Assembly (NCBI GenBank): GCA_018873245.2
Contig: JAEMBT020000002.1
Span: 12,088,001 to 12,152,000, forward strand
DNA length: 64,000 nucleotides
Source: Archegozetes longisetosus
Lineage: Eukaryota > Arthropoda > Arachnida > Sarcoptiformes > Trhypochthoniidae
Reading direction: 5' to 3'
This document shows positions 50,553-64,000 of the stretch, one piece after another (within the stretch, counting starts at the first letter, position 1; every line of letters begins with the position of its first letter). Below the pieces are notes generated by a model, which worked only from the letters and a program-made list of their open reading frames with translations, made no database searches and was not told the DNA's origin. The position numbers were made by a program, and so were the translations under genes.

Positions 50553-53500
50553 TTCGAAGTCATTTATAATGCATCAATTTCTTCTTAAAAGATTCACTTT
50601 TTAGGCAAAAATATTCAACTTTTTCTCACATAATATCGCAAATGTGCTGTAATTAATAGCTTTTTACAGGATATTACCCATAAAGTTAATTAATGCGTAA
50701 CTGTATGTCCAAATTGATCTCTTACTTACTACTACTTATTCGAAAGCTTGACAATTTTCATGTGAAAAAATACTCTAAATATTGATATCTATAATAAAGA
50801 TTGAGTAATAAATTTGAATTGTTATTACCACTCCATGGCTTTTCAGTAGAAATCAGTAGAGAGTTATTGAACGAACAAAATTGCAACTTATTTTCAAAAA
50901 CAATAAACATTTTATTGACAGATCGAGTTTATGAGCTATACATCTCGATTCAGACAATCAATCCCATAAAATGCAATTTATTTGAGGCAAATTCTCAAAA
51001 TTACAGAACTATCTTCAATTGATAGCTCGAAAAATTAGACTCAAACCAATCTAAAAGAACGAACGGTTGAAGTGAGACCAATACTTTGTTAAGTTTGCGC
51101 ACACGTTATTTGAAACTACATTCCATTTACACGTAATTTCTCATCGGATGCATGACTGGAAGCAATGAGTTCTAAAGACTAATCTTTAGCTTTTGTAACC
51201 ATTATTTTGCTTAATAGGCTTGAATTGGGTTTACGCTAAATGAACTTTTTCATAGTTAAGAGACACTTAAGAGACACTTGGGCTGAATAGACGATACGCT
51301 GAAGAATCTTTACAAGATTTTTTGAACCTATTTTTAAAGTTCTACTAAATGATAGCTTTTTTGAACCAAAATAAACATTGTACCTTAGCCTTGTTACTAG
51401 TTTTGCATAACTTAACAATCACATTAGCATTTTATGGCCATTTAATTCCGAAAGTAGTTCTGTTTTTTAACTCAATATTTATGTGACATTAAATTTGAAA
51501 TCAGCTTTTCGTTGAAACAAATGATTTGCTAATTTTACATCTGACTTTCTCTATTCATGCTTTGATTGCCTTAAATTAAAATGCTAGATTGTGCCAGACT
51601 GATTAAAATAACCATCTTATCGATTTATGAAATTAAAATTTGAAGAGACTATTAGCTTATAAAAATGAACATTTATGGCATAAGAGCCTGTCATTTATTT
51701 TCAAATTTATCATTATTAGTGGAACACTCATTAGAACTCATTCAAACTATTATAGATTGTCAAAAAGGTGAGACTTTATGCTCGAATAAAGTTACTTGAA
51801 TTAAACAGAGCCAAAAACATCGTACAAAACTCGTACAACAAATATATTTAGAGTTCTGGCAGTTATTGTTGATCAGTTTTACGACTTAACTAATGCGTTT
51901 AGCTTGCATATCTAGATATATGATTCATAAACAGATAAATTCACCTCTATTTGAGGGTTCATTATCAATATAATGGTAAATTTACTTAATTGAAAAATGT
52001 AAAAAAACAATTTGACACACTACATACGATCACATGTCTTTTTGACAGATCAAATATGTCTTATTTAGATTCTTTCATATGAGCTGTCACTAAAAGTTTA
52101 AAACTGTAGTCAAGTGAATGAGCAATATTTCGTTTACGAGTTTGAAGAAGTGACTACTTTTTAAAGATCAAGCAACCCAAGAAGCATTATTATAAGTTAA
52201 TGTATTTATAATTATTACTGAAATGAAAATTTCAATCTAGCCGTTTAATAGGGGACTTTCATTAAAGTTTGGTCATTACGTCATAGTTGTTCGCAAATAT
52301 AAAACCTCCTGTTTAAAAGTTTAACTAATTTTCTGATAGTTCAAAAATGTTGAATTTGCATTTAGTCAGACAAAAAGAAAATAACTTATTTTTACTAGTT
52401 TTTAAAATCCTAATTCGGAATTTTTAACGAAATATTTACACGTTTTGAAATATCCTTTAAAATAAGACTTAAATCAATTGATGTGAACTATATACAACAT
52501 TTATAACTCGTTCAAAGGGTTGAGTTGTCCTCAAACTTCGCGTTAAATGTTCAATTTAAGAAATATTTCGAAGTTAGATTACACTCGACTGTCAATTTAA
52601 TTTTTTTCGATGCATTTGCTGTGGACGCACAAACTTTGTGACCCAAAATACTAGCGCTCATATCTGTAATACACTCTGGTAACTTTTTTCCAACTCATAT
52701 ATTCCGTTCGGTTCTTCGTTAAAGTTACTACTAACTCAAGCTTTAAAAAATTAATTTTTTTCGAATAAATTCAGATTCAGATCGAAATAGATGTTTGAAG
52801 AGATTTTTTAACATTGAGTGTATTGTTACGCCATATTACCGGAAGATTTTCATAATTTTTTATCATTTAAAGTTGCATACAATCATAGGAATAGCTATGA
52901 AGACTCGCCAAAAATAAAAGTATTGTTTGAGGAAAATATTTTGCAGATCTGAGATTTTTAAAACTCATAAATAATTTTTCCCATAATTTTAAATTCTAAT
53001 AATACAGATCTTTAAAACTTGAATTACTTTTTTGAGTTTTAGCTTTTTAAATGATTTGAAAGCCTTGCTTATCGACAAAAGTGAAAAATATGAGCTTTTT
53101 TAGGTTAAATTTCACGAGCTTATATTGTGTGATGAATTAAGTCTTTCAATGGATTAAATTCAAACGTTAGGTGCATTTGAATTTTTCTGACAATATTAAA
53201 AAACGAATTGATGATCGAATTTGAAAAAATGAGAGTTTTGAACGACACTCAAAGTTTATATAAAGTTTGTGAGAAATGCGGAAAAAAGGAAGAAAACTTT
53301 CAGAAACCGAAACTACAACAAAGACTATTAGTTCAATTTCTTGCAGCATAATATTGTTTTGCTAATGTTGAGTGATATTCCCATTGAAAATGATCAAATG
53401 TCATAAAAGTTATCCGTTATGATCATATGAAGCATAAATTGGACATTAACAATAATAAAGAGAATCGGTTGAGTCATATGGACTATATTCAGCATTTCTG

Positions 53501-56500
53501 GTCCTTTTGGGCCGGCCTTTATGTTATGGTTCGATAGACAACAAGAAGTATCAGAGGAAGAAGAAGAGGCTTACCTGTTACACAAGTGCTTTTACTGGAA
53601 TTCTCAGTTAGTGTAGACTAAGTCTAACTATTTCTCGTTAGAACACGAACAAGTGAACAAGTTTATAAAGATCTTGCTTCTAATTCAGTGATATGCAGTT
53701 TAGTGTATCATTTGAATCATTGTCAATGTCATGGATATTAAGTGTGACTTCAGATAAACTAAAGTATTGAATGTTTTAATTGACTGCGAAACTCATTTGT
53801 GGAATTATATTCAAATAGGGGTTTGAAACGGTATGTAAGCTTACTAAACTTTATCCAGATATTAGGATTAAGTTGATAAATGATTTTTTCTGGAAATAAT
53901 CTAATGAATTTTTATGGATGGTTCATATTCTTAATTGCCCAAGAATTGCATTTATAAAGTGTTAATGGCATTGTTTAAGACGATGGCATTAGGTAACAAT
54001 AGCCTCCTTTGTGGTTTAGGATGAATTGAGAATATAATTTTTTAACACTGCTGCCATATGCGGTACAATAAATGCTTATCATTTGGAGAGCATCTGACTC
54101 AGTACAATACGAATTATTTATATTTGAATCCCAATTTAATTGGTCTATTGTTCCTATAATGTTGACCCTCATACCTCAACAAATGTAATTAAGCTGTAAT
54201 GAACTCATTCTATTAGTTTCTGTTTTTGTCGATTACTTGAATAAGCTTTACTGTTTATTTGAAAACCATATCCACCTTAAATTTTGCTTACTTCCCAAAT
54301 TGATGTTTAGTAACGGTACTTGAATTCAAAATTTATTTCTACTAATCGCTTGGCTTAAAACAAAAATTAAACCAAATTCTTGTTTTGAATGTAAAAATAC
54401 AAGAAGTCGTTTGGAAAAATATTTACGGAATTGAATAAATTAACTTAAAACTGCAATTTTTATTGAGCGATATAAGTGACAATTCAAGTACCGAATATCT
54501 CAAATATTTGTTTGCTTTTAAAACTAAGTACACTAAACAAACTACTGCTTTAAAGCACAGCTAGGTTTTCAATTGCTCATTACTTTGAATAAACTCAATT
54601 AATATAGAGTTTAGAATAAATCGATTGAGTTTTTGATCATGAGCAACAGTGGGGCTCATTTATTTTAACGGTAAATTAAATAATTTGATTTTAGGAAATT
54701 GCTTCCCATTATGATTGCATATGTTTTCTTATTTTGAAAAACCATAACACTATTTCTAATCGATTGCAATTAAATAAGATGAGTTTTAGTCCGGTTTTAT
54801 ATTTGAAAAATAGTTCATATCTTATATTTTGATTGTAGATTTGATTTAATGCTTACATTTAAACTCGTGAACAGCAATTTTGAAAATTTCCGATTAAATG
54901 AGTTTTACCTGAAAAACGGCGATTTGCGCGCAAAATAGACTTTGTTTCTGGATTTTGAACCTTTACTGCACTAAACGATCAGATTTATTGGAAAAACTAT
55001 TTTGAAAGCAAATAAAAAATAAGCTTAAGAATTATGCTTTGTTTAAATTGAAGTATTACGCAAATATTCGCAGGTGTGTCGCAATAAATTACAGAACCAA
55101 TTTAAACCAAAGCAAATTTTCGATACTTTAAATACTACTTTAAGTCTCACTTTAGATCATAATTTATTTGATATAATATAAACGTAACGATCCTTTTGCT
55201 AGACTTTCAATAACTTTGCTCAACAGGCCTTCATTAGTGATGAGTTTTCTTAAATTTCATGAATTATTTGATAATTTAAAAATTGATTAAATTTGAATAT
55301 TATGATAATGAAACTTTTATTAGCTATTAAGTTTCATCAATCGAATTGATGATTAAGATTGGATTTGGCTTTGAATAATTATAATGAAAATTTGATAGTT
55401 AATTATGATGTCAATATACATATTAAGCAAGTATTAAACATAAATCATTACAATACATAATACCAGTTCGTTAAGTAATCAACAATAAGGAAACTTTCGG
55501 TTCAACAAATACCGAGAATATAATAGTGTTAACGAGATTAATGTCTTTCACTCTTATGATTAAAGTCTAAGGTTATCACATGTCAGAGCATTGGATTTGA
55601 TGCAAAGGTTGAAAAAGAGAGCAGAGTTTCTATTATTTAATGCTAAGATCGACATAACCCAAGCCTTATTATAGCAGAAATGTATGATTTATTCCTGACT
55701 ATATCATTTAAAGCAGGTTTTATAAAGTAGTCTCGATATAGACAATCAAAATTGGTTCCTCAAAAGCTCAAAAGTTCGAGGTTCAGCTCAGGCCAACAAG
55801 AGCCTCATCTCAGATTAGTTTATCTCACATTATTATTTGACAAATTTACGAATCAATTGTATTCAAAAATAGATCAAAACATTTATGTTCTTAGCTTCAG
55901 ATAGTGAGATAGCTAATCATCAACAATGCTCACAATGTTTCCTGCATTTAGAGTAGAAAATTGAGCCGACACTTAATTATATATGACTATATAATTATTA
56001 AAATTACTTTCTTATTGATGTGAATGTCATTTGATTTAAATATTTTTCCAAAGTTCTTATATCAAATATATTTTTAATGTGATTTCTCTTTAAATTTATG
56101 CGTAAATTATGACATGAAAGCATGCGATTGATTACTTAAAAAGCCTTTAGCATGACTCCAAAATGGTATGGAAATCATATTTGAAATAGTAATTGCCATC
56201 AATTATAAGAAATACACAGACCAAGAAAAGGCAGATTTAGGTGTATTTTCAATAAGAGAATGTGAGTCAAATGTTATAAGAAGCGAACGACCGGTTATTT
56301 GTTATTTTATTTGTTATTTTTTTTATTAATATTTCGTAATTTTGATAAAAGCCGCTACAATCAAACAACAATTTACGTTATATTTCCCACAATTGTTGCG
56401 GTTGTTTTCCGACCACCGGCAACACACAACCAGTGCTAAGGTTCGATAACCAGTACATGTTTAGGGATGTCATCTGGCATGCTTTTTTTCATTGATCAGT

Positions 56501-59500
56501 CGAGGCATAACTTCATGAAATGACTATTCACCTTAAGTCAGGGGGTGTAGTAATTGATCTCATTCTACATGATTCACTTCTTTTTATTACCATTATTGTA
56601 TCAATCAATTAAGTTATGTGCATATCATCGTTAACTTTCGCTGTATTCAACTTATTTTATTACTTTTCTCATACACTTACGTTTGACTCAAAAAATGATT
56701 GAGCCAATCAAATTGGAAAAAATACTATTATATGCAGAAACATTCATTATATGAATGCTATTTAATGTTTTCTATGATCCTCAAGTCAATTGTTTTCCTG
56801 ATATAACTTTACAGTTATTGTTGGACAGTTACTGAAGTGAGAACTTTTAGGCATTGCTATTCTCAGACCATATGATTTGTCAATTTTCTTAATAACAACA
56901 GATCACATCGTAAGGCTGCAAATATGACAGTTTTTGACTTATTAATGTCGCAAATAAACTGTTGATAATTATGTAATCTTTTCTCTGGGAAGTGTCATAC
57001 AGTTTTAGGAATAGCCCTTAGAATTTCGTAATAGCTTTTCTGCAATAATAGGTAAATGCATTAAAATTGAAATAACAATTAGTTTTGATATTATTGAAAT
57101 ATAACTACTCAGAACATTTGCCAGAAGTACCAATAAAGCAATACCATACCATTAGGCTCGACAGTTATCATTAGTGAGATGAACATAAATAAAAAACACA
57201 ACTCAATTGACCATCAATTTTCAGTTACTCATAAAACAGTTATTTCTTTTCCTCGTGATTTATAAAATGAATAAATGATGGTTAAAGAAGTGAGTATTCG
57301 TGCAAACACAACACACTACTGATTAATGACTTCTTCAATCTAATTCATTTTAATATTTATACCTTATGAGAGCGAAAAACCATTTACAACAAGTCAATTC
57401 AATCAAATACTCCTGAAATTTATGCAAAAATACAAAAATATTTTAAATACTAGTTTTGATCAGTTCGTAACACTAAATAGTCATCAAATATGGGCTGACT
57501 AGTTAGTAGTTTTATTTTTATACGGAAGAAATTCTGGTATCAATTAAATTAGAATTTGAGCAAAACTTCAACTTTTCATAGGAAATATTTTTGTTTTACT
57601 CAAATATTTAAAGTCTGGTGCCTCTAAAAATTCAAATCCAATAAGATTTAAAGTTCTCATAAGTGCTTACAAAAATAGCCGAAATTATACTTTTTTAGAT
57701 GTGAGAGCACATTACAAGTATATTTAGGCTTTTTTATCCTTATAATGTCAACTTTATGACATCAGTCTGTCTGGTGTTCTCACTTGTAAGTTATTCCACT
57801 ATTTTGTTGCAATATTCTAATAAATAAAAGTGGATTGTTTCCAATTTTAAGATAAAAACTTATTTGAACACACTCGTGCATAAATATTATTAGAATGGTT
57901 CCCAACCTATTCATAATAACAATGAAAATATCCGTTATATTAAAATAACAGCTTAAGTAACAAAATTTCCAATATTTCAAAGATCACTTCTGGTGGAATT
58001 CAAATTATTTGCTTATTCTTTAATAATTTAATAGTTTTGGGAATTTTCGGTCTCTTTCATTCTGTTGCTTTTAGCCAAAGATTTTCGAAAAATAAATCCT
58101 TATTTTTGACTCATTGAAAAAGCATTTAAATATTTAAAACTGATTATCCAAATCATTTTTGAATAGTATATTGGAAATACAAGTTCCTCAAAGGTTTTTT
58201 CTGACTGCTTTACTAAAAAATAATTCAAAATACAACCTGAAAAAACGGCGATCACGTAAAATTTGAATTGCAGTTCAATAAGTCTGATAAGATTTAACTG
58301 TTGACTTAAATAGTGGGAAAAGGTTTGAGAAATACATATAGGATCTATCTAAAGTTTTTATGCTATCCGAAAATTTAGTCAGGCAGAAATTCTCATTGAA
58401 ATGGGTTAAAACTACTTTCGCCAAACTTGAGTCCCAACACGACAGACTTGTGGTCGTGACACCAAATGGTACGCTATTATCATGTGTAGGACACTTGACA
58501 CGAACTCAATGTAATTACAATAAGTGGTTATCATCTGTTCTCATAATTACTGAATGCGGTTTTGCTGAAACGAAATTTAGTAATAAAATGAACAAAAAAT
58601 GATAAGTAATGTGGAATTGACATTAGTTTTTTATTGAGCCACGAAATCAAATAGGAATATAAATACATATATATTATGTACTATACTTGTTCTTAGAAAC
58701 CAATTTGATAGTAAGTAACCAAATGGAGTATAGTTTAGCTAAACTAAATCTTTTCCATCTCTAACTCCGCAAACAAAAGCCATTAAGCATAATATCTCAT
58801 GATAACTATTATTACTTTGTTTCCAAAAGCTATTAAGTAAGAGCCGCTCGTACTTTAAATTTTACTTTTAAATTAAGTTTTCGTGAAATGGCACTATGGA
58901 AGGGTAGAAAAAAATAAATTTATTCCTAATAGTGAGAACAAACATGATTTAGAAAACAAGTATCCACGAGGTAGTTATGTATTTTTGAAAAATCTATTAA
59001 TTAATTTGTTGGTTTGAAAACTAATTAAGATATTTATATTAGTAAATGAATTATCCCAATCATCTTAAAATTGGAGGGTTTCTTATTTCAATCAATTTTA
59101 TCTGTTATGAGATGCTTCCAAAAGTCATTTTTAACCAATATTTCAAACAGACCTAACTCTACAAATCCATTTGCGGGCTAAACATTCGAGTCAAACCATA
59201 ATTAATGAGCTAAAAGTTAATAGTTTTAATGCTTTTCGACATATTTTTCAAATAAAAAGTAAGAGTAATGATATTTTGAGGCAATCTATTGGACGAGAAG
59301 GGTTCAAATATCTGAATCGTCACTTCTTCATTCCATCGTTGATTCTTTTAATTGATAAAAAGTTAATTAATCAATATTTTCGAGTCACTAAGATATCTAT
59401 ATTGAGTTTTCGCTCTTTTTATTCAATTTGAACGCTTGTTATTTTCATGTAATCGAATCAAATTACAACTCAATTGATACACGTATGAATGCAAAACTTT

Positions 59501-62074
59501 TAATTTATCAATACAATTATGCGTATTACGTAATTATTATATCATTTCTATTTGCACTCTAAGCATAGTTTTGAGCAATATGAATGTTTATTTAGATTTT
59601 TCTTTTTTTATTTTGATTGTTGATTAAATTTAAGATGAATTCTAAAAAATAATAGTTTTCGAGATAGATCAGTTATATATTATGAATGACAAAAGTTGTA
59701 TAAATAGATTACGTAATTCAAATATGATATTAAAAATTGTTGCATCAATGCATTCTAGTAATGTTAGTGTCATCTGAAGTCAGACACAACTGAATTGGAA
59801 TTTATCAAATTGATCAATTTTCAGCTTAAAGTATTACAAACGAGTAATCAGTATATCTGTATAGCTGCGGTGCAATTTTCAAAGTCAGTTCTAGACTAGT
59901 GTCAGATATTCTAACTGTCACAATAATTAAATATTCTTAAGGCAATAACGGGTTATATGTGGAAGTCTGCAAATTTCAGAGTTTTGTTCTTCATAAATAT
60001 TTAATATGATGATATCATAAATATTAATATATTACGATTGAAATCATCTTTTCTAATTCAATAAATGTCAAACTATAAATTCGATACGAGAAGCTTTAAA
60101 GTAATGACTTAATCGCTAAAATATTTTGAAAGAGTTATCATAACAGGAATTATGAACTTTAGAGTTCCGTTGGTAATGATTGAATGGATTTAATTCTCTT
60201 TAGGGATTTGAGCTTTAAGGAACGCCAACTTAATTTTACGTTCTATCACAAGTCACTTACGTTTATGTATTACGAGTATAACACATTTAATATTAAGAAT
60301 TCACTTTAAAACTCAAAAAGAGGAGTAAAGAAAAAACAAATAAGAGTAACTAATAATATGTTTGGATTAAAGTTCAGAAATCTGACTTATTATTTTCTGC
60401 CCTAACTTTAAAGCTGGCTGAAACTGAATGGTTCTCTTTGCTAATGACAGTTACTTTTTTCTGACCTAAAGCTGTTATCAAGGTTTGCGACGAAAAAGTG
60501 TTTCAATCCTTTCACAGCACTAATTGCTTTTGATGTGAAAATATGAAAAAAGTTACGGTATGAATAAAAGCAATACGTCTCGTCTAAAACTATCCCATGA
60601 ATACGGAAGGATTTTTTAATCTTTGGGTATACGTTACTTCTGGGGAATACTTCTCAAGTCTGGTTAAAGAGTTGCCTAAGTACTTCGTAATATATATCAA
60701 ATCCAATTTACATAATCCAAAATATTACTTTTATGAAAGTTTTTTTTAATTTATGAGCTGGAATCAATATCTTTTACAGCTTGCAAAGTATATTAAAATT
60801 TATGCAATTTTAAAAGATTCTGTTTTTCAAAAGCAGATTAATATAATAAACTTATAGTAATAGATAGAGCTTAACGTCTCATTTGATAAGCCTAATAAAT
60901 CGAAGTTTAATTCAATTAAATATTGAAAAGTAGTAAATGCATATTTTTATCATTTTTGATAATTAATGATGTGCTAACTCGGATCGTGTTTCGTTCAATC
61001 ACAACTAAATAGTGTCGAAATGACTCAATTAAATGTAATGAAGAATTAATCGTTGCTGTGAAAGAAATCAATTTGAAACTAAGTAAATCAAAAACAGAAA
61101 AATTCTTTTCAAGTTTTATGTCTAGTTTAATACCATGCGATCAATCGCCTTAGTTGTCAGACAAGACTTGATCCACAGTAAAACTCTTGGAAAAGTGAAT
61201 TCGAGAGATATCGTTAGAAGGGATTGCAATTTTCAATATTTTGCTCACAAAGTGCTTCCACTCTAATAGTTGGCTATTGAGAAAAACTCTTATCTAAAAA
61301 TTTGTTTCAGTAGAATTTATGAGAGGGTCGATAAAAAGATTTAAAAACACATTAATTACATCTATTTTGGAAGTTTAGCTTTCGATAAGCCATTGAACCC
61401 CTAATGACATGACGGATATAATGAAAACGTTAACAATAAACTAATTTTGATTAAGATGAGTTATGTGCCAATACGTTGACTGAATATAGGTACGATCGTA
61501 AAGTCAATTTTGTTTGACTTGATCCCGCACGAGTTTAGGGGCGAAAAAAATCTTGTTAATTATTTCTATATTCACTTTGAATTACTACTAGAAAATGAAA
61601 ATCAACTTTTAAAAACCCTTTTATCACAAAATAATTAATGACTATCAGTTACTAACTTATATTTATCGTGACTTCTAATTTGATTTATCAAAAAATAATG
61701 AATCTTTCTTATAACTCTATCGTTAGAATAAATTCTCAAATGCCTCAAGTGTTAGTATTAGATCAAACGAGTTCATTGATTCTCTTTAAGTAGGAATTCA
61801 TTTTCTCTTTTCACGTGTGCCACCGAATCTCTGTTTTTACTAAAATCAAATATCTCCAGGTATGACTTAACTAAAAATTTGAAGAGTCAGCCTAAACCTG
61901 AACAAACTTTAATCGTTCGTTTGAACAATGCTTTGCAGAGCTTAAGCCAAAGTTTAAGAATGTCGTATGTTCTTCACGACAAAAATCATTTATCGAGTTA
62001 TCTTTCGTATCCAAGTTGACTAATAAATCTATTTTAACTTTATTAAATTTGTGCACCAATTTCTTTTATTTCAG
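50553..62074. other. Long AT-rich stretch without recognised genes
   Basis: About 11.5 kb between the BTB gene and the candidate signal-peptide exon. No open frame rises above chance length (longest about 86 codons, 59171-59431 +; 80 codons at 58360-58602 +). A GC-richer patch lies at about 53500-53590, with GGCCGGCC and a purine run. The words ACCTGAAAAACGGCGAT (about 54908) and CCTGAAAAAACGGCGAT (about 58237) are near-identical but their flanks do not align. Part of this stretch may hold the 5' untranslated exon of the gene that starts at 62093. Confidence 0.45.
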
Positions 62075-62173
62075 GTATTAATAATTGGAAAAATGGACAA
62101 AATAGGACTTTCATTGTTTTTTATACAACTATTTAAGTGTTTATCGAAGAAATATATTATTTTATTGATAATG
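62075..62173 (+). CDS. First coding exon of a secreted or membrane protein gene (partial, continues beyond the window)
   Basis: The segment is bounded by a textbook acceptor (TTTCTTTTATTTCAG, ending 62074) and a textbook donor (ATG|GTAAGT at 62173/62174). Inside, an ATG at 62093 with A at -3 and G at +4 starts 27 codons that run in phase 0 to the donor. The residues (MDKIGLSLFFIQLF, a short polar stretch, then YIILLIM) look like a signal peptide or signal anchor. Genes for secreted and adhesion-type proteins often begin with such an exon followed by a long intron, and here at least 1.8 kb of intron follows to the window edge. The leading acceptor implies an untranslated exon upstream. No downstream exon was identified: acceptor-like sites near 62834 and 63720 give a stop at once or after nine codons. 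Product unknown. Confidence 0.6.
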
Positions 62174-64000
62174 GTAAGTCGCTCAACGTTTTTACGAGTT
62201 TTTCGTTACTTTATAATTACGTTATAATAGCTCTAACAAGATAAGTTAAATATAACTTTTAAAAAAGCATAAGACCTCCGTCTCAGACAAATTCAAGTAC
62301 TTTTTAGTGAACTTCAAGTCACAAAGTTAATGTACCAAAAGTTCAGAAATTACAAGCTAGAAAATGTTAGGAAAGTGCTTACAGCCGGATCAGTTGATTG
62401 TATGCATTGCTTTTCTGTATGTAAACCGATTAAATGATGCGTATGATGCATAACCCACTGGAACATCTATGTTAACGTGAAAATAACCCTAGCTATTGGA
62501 TTAAATGAGCCAGACAAATACATTCATTAATAAGCTGATTCGGTTAAGTGCATACAAGGCTAGGGGCATGTAAGCCATATATACCTGTTTAGAGCAGAGT
62601 ATAACCAAAGATTGAATGTTTGAATGTTTTGCAACGTCTCAATTATATGATTTTGAAGTAAGGAAGAAATTTATATAAAATAAAAATAAAACACGCAATC
62701 TACTAGTGATGACAGTCACTAACTTTATGGCCAAATAAAAGTTCATTTTCCCGATAAATATATGTATAATAGTTGATGATTGAACCAAAAATGTGCATAA
62801 GTCATAAATAAGCTGCAATTTTTGTTTTTTTCAGTAAAAATTTATTTAAACTTCAAACAAATATTTGCGAAGAAGTAAAGTCTACTCTTTTAAGCTATAG
62901 AATATTTGTTTCCTTATTTGATGTAACAATTGTTAGCCATTAGAGGAACAATGCATAGTATTCATGAGTTATCTTCTTTATTCTTCATTGAAATCTTCTT
63001 CATCCCATTCTCTTTATTGGAAGCGTGATAGAGAGAAAGAGAGGGCTCACGCACTCCAAGTTAAAACACATTCAATCTATTCGAATGAGTTTTTTAAAAT
63101 AAAGTTATTCGGTTCAGTTCGTTTCAAAGATCATAAGAGTAAAGGTCACCTCACTTCGAAATAGGACTTTAGGTGTCTAAGTGTAAAAGAGCTTCAAATC
63201 AATCAGTTGGAAAATGTCAACAAAGTTTAGTCCCTTGTATCTGAGAGACTTTTCCAACAATATCCTTACTTTTTAGTTAACTTGAAGTTACCTTAAAATG
63301 ACTTAATGATAAATCAAAAATAAAACATGAGAACTTAGAGATAATTCTTGTTTTATTGTTGTTAGCGGTTAGTTGTTGAACAGCCACCGAAACGTTAATA
63401 TGAAATTGAACTTAATCTCTTTGAAAGTCATGTAAATGAATCATTTGTATGAAATTACATTTAGATTAGACTGTAATTATACAAAAACTCTTTTAAGATA
63501 GCGCTTAATGTCAATTATAAAATCAAGTCATACGTGATCTGTGAAACCCAAAGCGCCAAATATTAGTTTTTAAGGTTATTATCACTTTTGCATTAAGCCA
63601 GTCACTAAAAGGATTGCGTCTGCCGTACACTCAATTAAATGTTGGCATTAACTAAATGAATATCTAAAATTATGGCGAAACACAATTTATATGGCAAATA
63701 AATTTTCTCTTGACTTTCAGTGTCCGCTTCAAAACCCAAAAAGTTAATGAACAAATTAAATATAATGTTTTCTTTGGAATTTTCTAATTATAAAAACTTT
63801 ACTAACTTTTGGCTCAATTGATCAAAAAATTGCAAGAAGCTAATTCAGAAGGTTTTGACACTTATATGGTAGAGTTCTCAATAATAAATTATTGTTTTGA
63901 GTTAAAAAAAAGTGAATCATTGCACATAAGTAGTATTTATATCGTGGACCGCAAGCCGCCTAGTCTTCTCCCTGTAATTTAGAGAAACCCTTTCAAATAA
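62174..64000 (+). other. Probable first intron of the gene starting at 62093
   Basis: Begins with GTAAGTCG and shows no credible coding exon to the end of the window. Two pyrimidine-rich acceptor-like sites (about 62834 and 63720) lead into frames that close almost at once. A short GA-rich run lies at 63026-63044. Otherwise AT-rich. Confidence 0.4.

Noticed and set aside
53412-53522. 43-codon minus frame beginning AGPKGPEM after a long pyrimidine tract
   Set aside because: It looks collagen-like for only a few residues, then becomes ordinary AT-rich translation ending at a stop; no donor follows.
54900-58260. Dispersed repeat suggested by two near-identical CCTGAAAAA(A)CGGCGAT words
   Set aside because: The flanking sequences do not align, so a shared word of about 16 bases is not enough to call a repeat family.
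62834-63745. Second exon of the 62093 gene at acceptors near 62834 or 63720
   Set aside because: In the required phase the first gives TAA immediately and the second closes after eight codons, with no good donor.

Overview
The window looks like animal nuclear DNA from an arthropod. It is strongly AT-rich (about 30% GC by eye), genes have GT-AG introns of mostly 64-203 bp, proteins are rich in Ser/Asn, and one gene is a single-exon BTB/C2H2 zinc-finger factor of the arthropod kind. An acariform mite is one guess from composition and intron size; nothing in the window proves it. No rRNA, tRNA, CRISPR array, intact transposon or viral element was recognised.

Layout. Bases 1 to about 29,140 are gene-poor: AT-rich non-coding DNA with two long AG/TC microsatellites, small tandem repeats, a promoter-like patch at the left edge, a reading frame with two internal stops (27.3-27.95 kb), and a few isolated exon-like segments (25.06 kb on +; 26.1, 17.3 and 10.95 kb on -). 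This may be intergenic DNA, the long 5' intron of the next gene, or introns of unrecognised genes. From 29,186 to 38,498 (+) lies a large Dbl-family RhoGEF gene of eight coding exons. It is converged on by an SLC35F5-type transporter gene of three exons (40,755 to 38,816, -); the stop codons are only 317 bp apart. At 43.5-43.8 kb (-) is a small single-pass membrane protein ORF. At 49.24-50.55 kb (-) is an intact single-exon BTB zinc-finger gene. From 50.6 to 62 kb nothing coding is visible. At 62,075-62,173 (+) a very exon-like segment encodes a start codon and signal-peptide-like residues, probably the first coding exon of a gene continuing past the right edge.

The genes do not form an obvious functional cluster: cytoskeletal GTPase signalling, a predicted transporter, a small membrane protein and a transcription factor. 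The strongest second-look points are (a) two frame breaks and one exon-phase mismatch in the RhoGEF, each consistent with one missing base; (b) a SILK plus RVxF pair in the RhoGEF N-terminus suggesting protein phosphatase 1 docking; (c) a CxxC-x20-CxxC motif built across an intron just before the DH domain; and (d) the isolated signal-peptide exon. I did not find a convincing new multi-gene system.
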